Assembly: GCA_030680655.1 (NCBI GenBank)
Contig: JAUXUZ010000591.1
Location: 1 to 13,718 of the forward strand
DNA length: 13,718 nt
Source: Phycisphaerales bacterium
Lineage (GTDB): Bacteria; Planctomycetota; Phycisphaerae; Phycisphaerales; UBA1924
Direction of reading: 5' to 3'
Positions 8,801 through 13,718 of the stretch are shown piece by piece; position 1 is the first letter of the stretch; every line of letters starts with the position of its first letter. A model generated the notes under the pieces. It saw only the letters and a list, made by a program, of their open reading frames with translations. It was not told the origin of the DNA and ran no database searches. The position numbers were made by a program, and so were the translations under genes.

Positions 8801-9677
8801 CCCGCCAGTGGCGGCCGCCAACGATGACTTTGACATCGCCAACTTCGGCTACGCCTCGATGGTCGCCGACGTGCCCGTGGTCGCGGGCAACCCGTACCTG
8901 ATCCGCGTCTCTGCGTACAACCAGACGGCCGGCGGATCGCTGAACCTCAACCTCGCGTACACCGCAAGCCCCCCCACTCCGCCCGCCAACGACGACTGCG
9001 CCAGCGCGGTCGTCATCCCCGGTGACGCGGCCACCTACACCGCCGACCCTGTTGACACCCGCTCCGCGACCGGCAACGACATCTGCGGCGACACCGGCTA
9101 CGACTGCGACACCGGCGTGCCCGACGGCACCAGCGCCGCCCGCACGGTCTGGTACAGCTACACGCCCGACGCTCAAGGCGCGGTCACCATCGATACCTAC
9201 GGATCAACCTTCGACACGGCCCTGGCCCTCTTCGATGGGACCTTCGGCTGCGGCACCTACGACCCGGAGAGCGGGCTGTGCGACGGCCCCATGCTCATGG
9301 CCTGTAACAACGATGCGGGCCCCGAGGTGACCCAGTCGCTGCTGGAGAACGTGCCGGTCCTTGCGGGCGTCCCGCTGCTGGTCCGGGTCGCGGCGGTCGA
9401 GGGCTCTGGAGGCGGTTCGGCGATCCTCAACCTTGTCTTCACGCCCGACATCCCGCCGCCGCCGGAGTGCCCGGCCGACTTCGGTAGCCAGGGAGGCCTC
9501 CCGGGTCACGACGGATTGCTGGATAACAACGACTTCGTGGTCTTCATCGACTTCTTCTTCAGCGAGAACCCTCGCGCCGATATCGGCATGCAGGGCGGCA
9601 TCCCCGGCTCTGACGGGTCGTTTGACAACAACGACTTCGTGGTCTTCATCGACTTCTTCTTCGCGGGTTGCCCGTAA
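5895..9677 (+). CDS. Secreted subtilisin-like serine protease with four PPC-like domains and a C-terminal GC-type dockerin
   Basis: A 1260-aa exported S8-family protease. A signal peptide (about 1-23, SPLSA before the likely cut) is followed by a pro-region (about 24-265) and a catalytic domain (about 285-565). The triad is intact: D308 in VMDSG, H346 in DDHGTAVGG and S513 in SGTSFSSP, with oxyanion N446 in ASAGNDG. Four tandem domains start at PANDLC (574), PANNTC (723), PANDDC (877) and PANDDC (1030); each contains a W/F-Y-x-F/Y-T/S-P strand and a DT-x-G-S-x-F/Y-DT strand, resembling pre-peptidase C-terminal (PPC) beta-sandwiches. The tail (1192-1260) is a dockerin-like pair of loops with DNNDFVVFIDFFF, ending AGCP; this matches the 'GC-type dockerin' of Phycisphaerales proteins and probably serves attachment or sorting. 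ATG is supported by GGAG seven bases upstream. It is divergent from the sigma/kinase pair and may be controlled by it (inference). Substrate unknown. Confidence 0.95.
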   Translation: MKLVPLSTLAIVACCGLASPLSAQFAPGIKPFPKQSAPGPADRLDPRVPPTAAEKGAVWAESPKLDGRLVFSTLKLTTPHSSDPLAPNWMVYRGNAVAMPLRKSELMVRLNAKSTAGRVTAALAAVGVRAKSATDTGLTDDWIIDLSTPVTGETQMHALVRMALGSPLVTFAAPCFDDAFGGGRRVYATPNILASLPGDPLNLAAALAPDADVVDPSFGMIDGGLVLRPHTRDGFAVMAMANRIAADPRTRFAECDFRSIGTLHTLPNDPFFSQQVHLRDTSAAVIDYRAWRAWNYATGAGVRVLVMDSGAQQNHPDINQLTGRNFVDAPAGGNGDGGPLGACDDHGTAVGGTVSAAFNNGVGVAGVAPDSRTMAARMNQQVSGPCGSGFASFQTAWVVNALAWGRAQGCRVSNASFGLGAVSAAIDTAYEDAYDVGMIHFASAGNDGVGTIAYPSSAAYVNSVGGINSAGSRVYNWGDGLDFTGLAIGVITTDRAGAMGYTGTDYASVSGTSFSSPACAGAAALIMSGQPLFSNATVESSMRLFATNLGSPSYDTSFGWGIPNPYASITGPAPANDLCSGARTIDSWNYSHSMAATYATASSEEPQENCEAGGVGVSNSVFYRFTAPPEGGRLNLSTGGSNYDTVLSVFSGCGTYSTAFDSFSAPSQIACSDDANGTYQSSITNLALSSSQSVVVKVSGYGVAPATSDRNLVLTASFTPSPPANNTCTTAQSLSGTSMVLAGSTALSTSPTACRSDTPAPCAPSGKPVWYVYSPTADGYINLDTFGSSFDTVLSVHTGCPSQFLIGPGDLRCFAPTDLGCSDDASGTFQSRINALEVRVGSSYYIRVAGYRNGSGVVASGPFVLNIAHTAANFDIPANDDCSQATVIPGDQPTFTLSGFDTANATVPGGCGDPPWDAVGVPAPGHSVWWSFTPVADGSITVDTIGSGFDTVLSVYDGIAGCVDAECNFPPVAAANDDFDIANFGYASMVADVPVVAGNPYLIRVSAYNQTAGGSLNLNLAYTASPPTPPANDDCASAVVIPGDAATYTADPVDTRSATGNDICGDTGYDCDTGVPDGTSAARTVWYSYTPDAQGAVTIDTYGSTFDTALALFDGTFGCGTYDPESGLCDGPMLMACNNDAGPEVTQSLLENVPVLAGVPLLVRVAAVEGSGGGSAILNLVFTPDIPPPPECPADFGSQGGLPGHDGLLDNNDFVVFIDFFFSENPRADIGMQGGIPGSDGSFDNNDFVVFIDFFFAGCP
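7614..9467 (+). repeat. Four tandem PPC-like protein domains inside the protease gene
   Basis: The repeated units begin at nt 7614, 8061, 8523 and 8982 and run about 150 codons each. Each opens with PAN-(D/N)-x-C and carries the strand pair V-W/F-Y-x-(F/Y)-(T/S)-P and D-T-x-G-S-x-(F/Y)-D-T-(V/A)-L. The copies are clearly diverged in both protein and DNA, so this is an old domain expansion and not a recent DNA repeat. Units one to three keep a V-L-S-V strand after FDT/YDT; the fourth has A-L-A-L. Several cysteines per unit could form disulphides outside the cell. Confidence 0.8.
9525..9662 (+). repeat. 36-nt exact direct repeat in the two dockerin halves
   Basis: The 36 bases at 9525-9560 recur exactly at 9627-9662, 102 nt (34 codons) apart. 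Both copies encode the calcium-loop-like core NNDFVVFIDFFF with identical codons, whereas the surrounding codons differ. They are the paired repeats of the dockerin module. Exact synonymous identity suggests a recent duplication, gene conversion or a constraint at the nucleotide level. Confidence 0.9.
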
Positions 9678-9701
9678 GGAGCTTAAGCAAGGCCCGTGCC
9701 C

Positions 9702-9729
9702 ACGCCCCCGACCTTTGAGTCGGGGGCGT
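9702..9729. terminator. Strong GC hairpin after the protease gene
   Basis: An 11-bp perfect stem: ACGCCCCCGAC (9702-9712) pairs with GTCGGGGGCGT (9719-9729) around the loop CTTTGA. It starts 24 nt after the protease stop, as expected for an intrinsic terminator. The following bases (TACCATT) are not a true T-tract, so termination efficiency is uncertain. It ends only 12 nt before the start codon of the next gene, where it could also affect that gene's initiation. Confidence 0.65.
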
Positions 9730-9741
9730 TACCATTGGTGC

Positions 9742-10818
9742 ATGCACGCTTTCCGCCGTAACACCGTCGAGCATCTGGACCATTTCGCCTCTGTCGTCCT
9801 GCGACACACGAGCAAGGAGTACCCCAGCAAGCTTGACCACGTCATCAACGATGAGGGCGAAGTCGTCGCCCCGCAGCAGCTTCACCCAATGTTCTTTGGT
9901 TCGTTCGACTGGCACTCGTCGGTGCACGGGCACTGGCTGCTGGTGCGAGCGTTGCGGATGTCGCCCGGCCTTGACGGGCAGATGCCGGAGATTCGAAAGC
10001 TCTTTGACTGCCGGTTCACGGCGGCGAACGTTCAGGTGGAGGTGGCGTACCTGGGCAAGCCGCGGCGGGAAACGTTTGAGCGGACGTACGGGTGGGCGTG
10101 GCTGCTGAAGCTGGCGGCCGAGTTGAAGCTGGCGGCGGCAGAATCGGCCGCGGCGACGGGGGGGACGGGTGGACTGAGCGAACTGGGGGCGGGGCTGGCA
10201 CGGTGGGATGAGGCGATGGCGCCGTTGACGCAGGCGTTTGTGGATAGGTATCTGAGGTACCTGCCGAAAGCGACCTACCCCGTACGGGTCGGGACGCACA
10301 ACAACAGCGCGTTCGGGCTGGCACTTGCGCTCGACTACGCACGGATAGCGAAGCACACAGCGCTGGAGACACTGATCGTTGACAAAGCGCGGGGATGGTA
10401 CCTGAAGGACGAGGCGTGCCAGGCGTGGGAGCCGGATGGGATCGACTTCCTGTCACCTGCGCTGATGGAAGTTGAGTGCATGCGACGGGTGTTGACGGCG
10501 GGAGGGGGGGCGGAGTTTGTGCCGTGGCTCAACAGGTTTCTGCCGGAGCTTGCACAGAAGAAGCCCGCGACACTGTTTGTGCCGGGAACGGTGAGCGACC
10601 GTACGGACGGACAGATCGCGCACCTGGACGGCTTGAACCTGAGCCGCGCCTGGTGCTGGCGGAATCTGGGGAAGGCGCTACCTGCTGGGGATAGGCGAAA
10701 GGGGCTGGCGGAGGAGGCCTATCGGGTGCACCTGGACTCAGCGCTCGCGCACGTGACTGGAGACTACATGGGCGAGCACTGGTTGGCGACGTTCGCGCTG
10801 CTTGCGCTTACGGAGTGA
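9742..10818 (+). CDS. DUF2891 family protein
   Basis: A 358-aa protein that I recognise as DUF2891, a conserved family without an established function as far as I know. Family hallmarks are the His/Trp-rich block H48-P-M-F-F-G-S-F-D-W-H-S-S-V-H-G-H-W65, then TFERTYGWAWLLKLAAEL (111-128), LPKATYPVRVGTHNNSAFGLAL (174-195), WEPDGIDFLSPAL (229-241), SDRTDGQIAHLDGLNLSRAW (285-304) and GDYMGEHWLATFALLAL (340-356). No signal peptide or membrane helix is visible, so it is probably cytoplasmic. The helical pattern with conserved His, Asp and Trp hints at an alpha/alpha-barrel enzyme; that is inference only. The open frame extends upstream into the protease gene, but the ATG at 9742 gives the normal family N-terminus. 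No ribosome site is seen: a hairpin ends 12 nt upstream and the start codon lies at the centre of the palindrome GTGCATGCAC (9738-9747). A 7-base G run lies within the Gly-rich insert at about residues 138-145. Confidence 0.88.
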   Translation: MHAFRRNTVEHLDHFASVVLRHTSKEYPSKLDHVINDEGEVVAPQQLHPMFFGSFDWHSSVHGHWLLVRALRMSPGLDGQMPEIRKLFDCRFTAANVQVEVAYLGKPRRETFERTYGWAWLLKLAAELKLAAAESAAATGGTGGLSELGAGLARWDEAMAPLTQAFVDRYLRYLPKATYPVRVGTHNNSAFGLALALDYARIAKHTALETLIVDKARGWYLKDEACQAWEPDGIDFLSPALMEVECMRRVLTAGGGAEFVPWLNRFLPELAQKKPATLFVPGTVSDRTDGQIAHLDGLNLSRAWCWRNLGKALPAGDRRKGLAEEAYRVHLDSALAHVTGDYMGEHWLATFALLALTE

Positions 10819-10838
10819 AAGGCGAGGGGCGTTCTTGC

Positions 10839-10854
10839 CACAGAGACACAGAGA
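10839..10854 (+). repeat. Tandem 8-mer CACAGAGA x2 in a noncoding spacer
   Basis: Two exact head-to-tail copies of CACAGAGA (10839-10846 and 10847-10854), preceded by TTGC. This low-GC, purine-rich string contrasts with its surroundings and resembles the CACAGAGACACAGAG strings I recall from intergenic elements of many bacteria. It begins 20 nt after the DUF2891 stop. No function can be stated. Confidence 0.55.
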
Positions 10855-10861
10855 ATAAGCC

Positions 10862-10932
10862 GCGTTGCCCGGGTTCACGGGGCAACGCCTGGCTTTGTGA
10901 GGGCTCTGCGCGAAACCACGCAAGGACGTGGT
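10862..10932. repeat. Two consecutive hairpins in the DUF2891 / beta-helix spacer
   Basis: The first is a 9-bp perfect stem GCGTTGCCC (10862-10870)/GGGCAACGC (10880-10888) with a 9-nt loop. The second is a 6-bp stem ACCACG (10915-10920)/CGTGGT (10927-10932) with a 6-nt loop. They sit 44 nt after the DUF2891 stop. They may act as a terminator for that gene, although neither has a T-tract, or form part of a repeated intergenic element together with the tandem 8-mer. The remainder of the 10819-11027 spacer up to the ribosome site shows nothing I can name. Confidence 0.5.
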
Positions 10933-11015
10933 CGCGACAAACATTGGGGGTGAAGCCACTCTCTGCGGTGCGTCGATCGCTGCCGCTCTCGCTGTGGATC
11001 GCCTGGGCTTGCCAC

Positions 11016-11020
11016 GAGGG
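11016..11020 (+). promoter_or_regulatory. Ribosome binding site that fixes the beta-helix protein start
   Basis: GAGGG lies seven bases before the ATG at 11028, which is immediately followed by a signal peptide. The same frame is open further upstream to 10815, but that extension has no hydrophobic N-terminus and crosses the hairpins and the tandem 8-mer, so this site decides the start. Confidence 0.7.
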
Positions 11021-11027
11021 AACCTCT

Positions 11028-12137
11028 ATGCTGAACACATGTTTTGCCCGCCCTTTCCTTTCTGCGCTGGCCGTGGGGCTGCTGGTTCTTGCCGGGGCGG
11101 GGCCGGTGAATCCGCCCGCGGGGGCTGTCGCGCCGACGATGAAGACGCTGCAGGAAGTTGAGCCACGCACGGCGCTGAACACGACGAACACGCCGGGGGA
11201 CGCGTCGAGCACGTACATCATCACGCAGCCCGGGTCGTACTACCTGACGGGCGACGTGCGGCCGACGGGGGGGCGAAACGCGATCATGGTGAACGCTGAC
11301 AACGTGACGCTTGATCTTGGGGGCTACTCGTTGGATGGGTCGTCGGACACGACCGGGTTCAGGGCGGGAATCACGAACTCAGCGAACCGGCGAAACCTGC
11401 GGGTGTTCAACGGGACGATCAAGAGCTTCCGCGGGTACGGGATGATCGGAAGGTTCGATACGTCGTCGTTTGAGGACCTGGCGTTTATTGACAGTTGGGG
11501 CGGGCAGCTAGAGATCATGCAGTCGACGGGGTGTACGGTGAAGAACGTGCGGACGCGGGCGACAAGCGGTGAAACAGGGATTCAGGTGGGGAGCAACAGC
11601 ACGGTCGAACACTGCACTGTTGAAGGCGGGTTCGTTGGGATAACGATCCAGTCGGGCGTGGTGCGCGGTTGCTCGGTGATGAACCCGAGCGCAGTTGGTA
11701 TCTCGGCGACGAACGCGCTCGTCGTGGACTGCGCTGTCGAAGGGGCGAACAGCACGTCTTCGATCGGCAACGGAGGGATCGCGCTTGGGCACGGGGCGAA
11801 GGCGGAGCGGTGTGTGCTGAGAAACTGCCAGTCAGCGGGCGTGAACCTGACCGGACGGGCGGAGGTTGTCGATTGCCAGTTTACCTCGTGCGCGAAGGGG
11901 GTGACGTCATCGCTGAGCGGACGCGGGCGGATCGAGGGGAATCACTTCATAATCTGTACAACGGCGATCAGCCTCGGGGGGGCGAGCAGCTTTGTGGTTG
12001 GCAATCGGTTCCACTTGAACACGGCGAACATCGTCATGGCGGCGGGAAACACCGTTGGCGAGGTGCTGGACTTCTCTGCGGCGGGCGCGACTCTGACGGC
12101 GGTAAACGTGCACCCGGCGGCGAACGTGGTGTATTGA
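11028..12137 (+). CDS. Secreted right-handed parallel beta-helix repeat protein
   Basis: A 369-aa predicted exported protein. Residues 1-25 form a signal peptide (positive charge at R8, hydrophobic core LSALAVGLLVLAG), cleaved around AGA or the following Ala/Pro-rich stretch. The conserved lead-in EPRTALNTTNTPGDASSTY (45-63) and QPGSYYLTGDV (67-77) is typical of planctomycete beta-helix proteins. From about residue 85 the chain shows short repeating rungs, such as NVTLDLGGY, NLRVFNGTI, CTVKNVRTR, STVEHCTVE, GVVRGCSV, ALVVDCAVE, KAERCVLRNC and RGRIEGNHF, which is the periodic pattern of pectate-lyase-like solenoids. No catalytic site of a known polysaccharide lyase or hydrolase can be identified, so carbohydrate binding, degradation or a structural role are all open. 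Unlike the protease it has no dockerin and no other C-terminal anchor; it ends in VNVHPAANVVY. The flanking genes do not indicate its job. Confidence 0.85.
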   Translation: MLNTCFARPFLSALAVGLLVLAGAGPVNPPAGAVAPTMKTLQEVEPRTALNTTNTPGDASSTYIITQPGSYYLTGDVRPTGGRNAIMVNADNVTLDLGGYSLDGSSDTTGFRAGITNSANRRNLRVFNGTIKSFRGYGMIGRFDTSSFEDLAFIDSWGGQLEIMQSTGCTVKNVRTRATSGETGIQVGSNSTVEHCTVEGGFVGITIQSGVVRGCSVMNPSAVGISATNALVVDCAVEGANSTSSIGNGGIALGHGAKAERCVLRNCQSAGVNLTGRAEVVDCQFTSCAKGVTSSLSGRGRIEGNHFIICTTAISLGGASSFVVGNRFHLNTANIVMAAGNTVGEVLDFSAAGATLTAVNVHPAANVVY

Positions 12138-12193
12138 ACTGCGAGAGCAGAGAAGCACGAGGCTCACATCCGGAGAAAGGCTGCCCCTCATCC

Positions 12194-12241
12194 GCCCGCT
12201 CAAAGCAGCGGGCACCTTCTCCCCGCCGAGCGGGGAGAAGG
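12194..12241. repeat. Double palindrome, REP-like, between convergent genes (probable bidirectional terminator)
   Basis: Two adjacent perfect hairpins. The first is GCCCGCT (12194-12200)/AGCGGGC (12207-12213) with loop CAAAGC. The second is CCTTCTCCCCGC (12215-12226)/GCGGGGAGAAGG (12230-12241) with loop CGA. The layout and wording (CTCATCCGCCC..., CACCTTCTCCCCG...) resemble intergenic palindromic elements I know from many GC-rich bacteria. It lies between the beta-helix stop (12137) and the mnmA stop (12246), so it can terminate transcription from both sides, although T-tracts are lacking. Copy number elsewhere in the genome cannot be judged from this window. Confidence 0.7.
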
Positions 12242-12245
12242 AGGG

Positions 12246-13400
12246 CTAGAACGCTTCACGGATCCAGCCGCCGGCGAGGACTCGCGTGTCCGTGGCGGCG
12301 TCGTAGAGGACGATGGCCTGGCCGGGAGTGACCATCTCGGCGGGTGACTCAAATCGAACGTCGAATCCCTCGCCGGTTTCGCGAGCGGTCGCGGGGATTG
12401 AGGGCATCGTGGAGCGGAACTTGGCACGGACGGGGTGCCAGTCTGTGAAGGGGGTTGGGTCGGTGAGCCAGTTGGTCTGGTCGGCAGCGCAGCCGGCGCG
12501 GAGGAGATCTTCGCGCGGACCGATGGTCACCGTGTTGGCAGCGGGGTTCTTGCCGGTGACGAAGAGGGGGAGGCCAATCGAGACGCCCAGGCCGCGGCGT
12601 TGGCCGATGGTGAAGCGGTGGTGGCCGGTGTGGGTGCCGACGACCTCGCCCGACTCGTTGATGAGGTCACCGTCGGATGGAGCGCTCTCGCCGAGGCGGC
12701 GGGTGACGAAACCGGCGTAGTCGTTGTCGGGGACGAAGCAGATTTCCTGGCTGTCGGGCTTGTTGAAGACGGGGAGGCTCAGGCGCTCGGCGATGGCGCG
12801 GACCTCGGTCTTGCGGAGGCTGCCGATGGGGAGGAGCATGCGGGTGAGCTTCTCGCGTTGTGCGCCAAAGAGCACGTAAGACTGGTCCTTGCTGTGGTCG
12901 AGGCCGCGGAGGAGCGCGGGCTGACCATCGATCGTTTCGACGCGGGCGTAGTGGCCGCTGGCGACGAAGTCGGCGTTGATCTGATGGGCATAGTCGTGGA
13001 GCTTGCCGAACTTGAGCCAGTCGTTGCAGCGGACGCAGGGGTTGGGTGTGCGGCCCGCGGCGTACTCGGCCGCGAAGTAGTCCATGATGCGGCCGAAGTC
13101 CTTGCGGAAGTTGACGACGTAGAAAGGGATGCCGAACTGGGCGGCGACGAGGCGTGCGTCGGCGGCGTCGGAGACTGAGCAGCAGCCTTGATGGCCGAGC
13201 TTGAGCTTGGTCGGGTTACAGGCGGGGGCGTCTTCGCTCGCGGGGGTGAGCTCGTCGATGGTCTCGCCGGGTGAGCCGAGGCGCATGAAGACGCCGACCA
13301 CGTCGTAGCCCTGCTCAAGCAGGAGGGCGGCTGCGACGGAGGAGTCGACGCCGCCGGACATGGCGAGGAGGACCTTGGGTTTGCGGGGCGGGGAGGTCAA
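12246..13400 (-). CDS. mnmA: MnmA, tRNA-specific 2-thiouridylase
   Basis: A 384-aa cytoplasmic enzyme that installs the 2-thio group on U34 of tRNA-Lys, -Glu and -Gln, activating the uridine with ATP and receiving persulphide sulphur. The PP-loop SGGVDSS is at 15-21. The catalytic cysteines are present: C125 in RTPNPCVRCN (counterpart of E. coli Cys102) and C221 in SQEICFV (counterpart of Cys199). Other family marks are ASGHYARV, KDQSYVLF, the TIGQRRGLGV block and the C-terminal beta-barrel ending VLAGGWIREAF. A TTG start at 13400 is needed: a stop (TAA, 13412-13410) lies just upstream in the same frame, and the only nearby ATG (residue 14) would remove the strand that leads into the PP-loop. 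The region 41-76 is a long insertion containing C61 and C73-C74; with C122 this gives extra cysteines compared with the E. coli enzyme. No ribosome site is obvious. Confidence 0.97.
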   Translation of the reverse strand: MTSPPRKPKVLLAMSGGVDSSVAAALLLEQGYDVVGVFMRLGSPGETIDELTPASEDAPACNPTKLKLGHQGCCSVSDAADARLVAAQFGIPFYVVNFRKDFGRIMDYFAAEYAAGRTPNPCVRCNDWLKFGKLHDYAHQINADFVASGHYARVETIDGQPALLRGLDHSKDQSYVLFGAQREKLTRMLLPIGSLRKTEVRAIAERLSLPVFNKPDSQEICFVPDNDYAGFVTRRLGESAPSDGDLINESGEVVGTHTGHHRFTIGQRRGLGVSIGLPLFVTGKNPAANTVTIGPREDLLRAGCAADQTNWLTDPTPFTDWHPVRAKFRSTMPSIPATARETGEGFDVRFESPAEMVTPGQAIVLYDAATDTRVLAGGWIREAF

Positions 13401-13409
13401 CGGACGAGT

Positions 13410-13541
13410 TTACGCAACGGACTTCTGCGCCGTGAACTGCGGGCAATCCCGGGCGATCATCAGCCAGTAGGCGGTCGTGATGAGCAGCCATGCGAGCACG
13501 GCGGCCGCGGCCAGCGTGGCGGGTCCGAACACTTCGTACAT
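13410..13541 (-). CDS. Possible small membrane protein upstream of mnmA
   Basis: A 43-aa open frame from ATG 13541, with a hydrophobic segment (about residues 6-30, including ATLAAAAVLAWLLITTAYWL) and a short charged tail. Its codons mostly end in G or C, as in the neighbours, which supports coding. A TTG at 13562 would add seven residues (LIPAPIK). The same frame is open upstream to 13598 and encodes another hydrophobic stretch (FWEFAVAAILIP), so the true start may be further upstream or the gene may be the remnant of a two-helix protein. Its stop ends 9 nt before the TTG of mnmA on the same strand and in the same frame, so the two could be co-transcribed. No family recognised. Confidence 0.4.
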   Translation of the reverse strand: MYEVFGPATLAAAAVLAWLLITTAYWLMIARDCPQFTAQKSVA

Positions 13542-13610
13542 CTTGATCGGGGCAGGAATCAAGATGGCGGCGACAGCAAACTCCCAGAAGCACGCCGCTT
13601 AGCCGGTGGT

Positions 13611-13718
13611 TTACAGCTTGGCGGAGTTGCCAAAGCGTGTCTCGTGGGCGCGGTCGGATCTGGCGCGGGCCTCCCAGCGTTCGACTTTCTTGAGGTAGCG
13701 GTTGACGGCGGCGTCGAT
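13611..13718 (-). CDS. 3' end of an unidentified gene (runs off the window)
   Basis: The last 35 codons and TAA stop of a minus-strand gene whose start lies beyond the window. The visible tail is charged and helical (AVNRYLKKVERWEARARSDR, ending FGNSAKL). Third codon positions are almost all G or C, which supports real coding. I do not recognise the family from this piece. The 49 nt between this stop and TTG 13562 contain a second in-frame TAA (13601-13599) and no other recognisable feature. Confidence 0.5.
   Translation of the reverse strand: MDAAVNRYLKKVERWEARARSDRAHETRFGNSAKL

Noticed and set aside
7614..9467. Tandem DNA repeat or CRISPR-like array in the protease gene
   Set aside because: The repetition is at protein-domain level with diverged DNA. 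There are no short identical repeats with unique spacers.
9361..9741. 127-codon N-terminal extension of the DUF2891 protein
   Set aside because: It overlaps the end of the protease gene in another frame, is Ser/Thr/Arg-rich nonsense, and precedes the family's normal N-terminus.
10862..10888. tRNA-like stem-loop (GGGTTCACG loop resembles a T-loop)
   Set aside because: No acceptor, D or anticodon arm can be drawn around it. It is a single hairpin.
10815..11027. 71-codon N-terminal extension of the beta-helix protein
   Set aside because: It would start inside the end of the DUF2891 gene, crosses two hairpins and a tandem repeat, and puts the signal peptide in the interior. The ATG at 11028 has a good ribosome site.

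Overview
The window is about 13.7 kb of GC-rich bacterial chromosome with strongly GC-ending codons. Three things point to a planctomycete, most likely class Phycisphaerae: a TIGR02999-type ECF sigma factor paired with a TPR-bearing Hanks kinase, a secreted protease ending in a dockerin of the 'GC' type, and a beta-helix protein with the opening TPGDASSTY...QPGSYYLTGD. This taxonomic reading rests on gene content, not on a marker-gene tree.

Layout. Positions 1-2534 (+) hold the end of a housekeeping operon: the riboflavin-kinase half of ribF, an NrnA-type DHH phosphoesterase, and a DNA amino-methyltransferase with a long disordered N-terminus. They are joined by two ATGA stop/start overlaps. 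Positions 2518-5792 (-) hold an ECF sigma factor followed by a membrane Ser/Thr kinase with a C-terminal TPR region, joined by a GTGA overlap. The kinase 3' end overlaps the methyltransferase 3' end tail to tail by 17 nt. A 102-nt divergent intergenic region (5793-5894) separates the sigma gene from a 1260-aa secreted subtilisin-like protease (5895-9677, +), which carries four tandem PPC-like domains and a C-terminal two-repeat dockerin. A strong GC hairpin follows. Next come a DUF2891 protein (9742-10818, +), a 209-nt spacer with a tandem 8-mer and two hairpins, and a secreted right-handed beta-helix protein (11028-12137, +). A double palindrome of REP-like appearance (12194-12241) lies between it and convergent mnmA (12246-13400, -). 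Upstream of mnmA on the same strand are a possible small membrane ORF and the 3' end of an unidentified gene that runs off the window.

How the parts may work together. The first operon and mnmA are core metabolism: flavin cofactors, nanoRNA/pAp turnover, and tRNA wobble thiolation. The sigma/kinase pair is the planctomycete arrangement in which a kinase, not a classical anti-sigma factor, is the neighbour of the ECF factor. Its divergent orientation from the exported protease makes that protease a candidate target, which is inference. No tRNA, rRNA, CRISPR array, insertion sequence or phage gene was seen. The points most worth a second look are the protease/dockerin architecture next to the ECF-kinase pair, the solitary methyltransferase translationally coupled to nrnA, and the palindromic intergenic elements.
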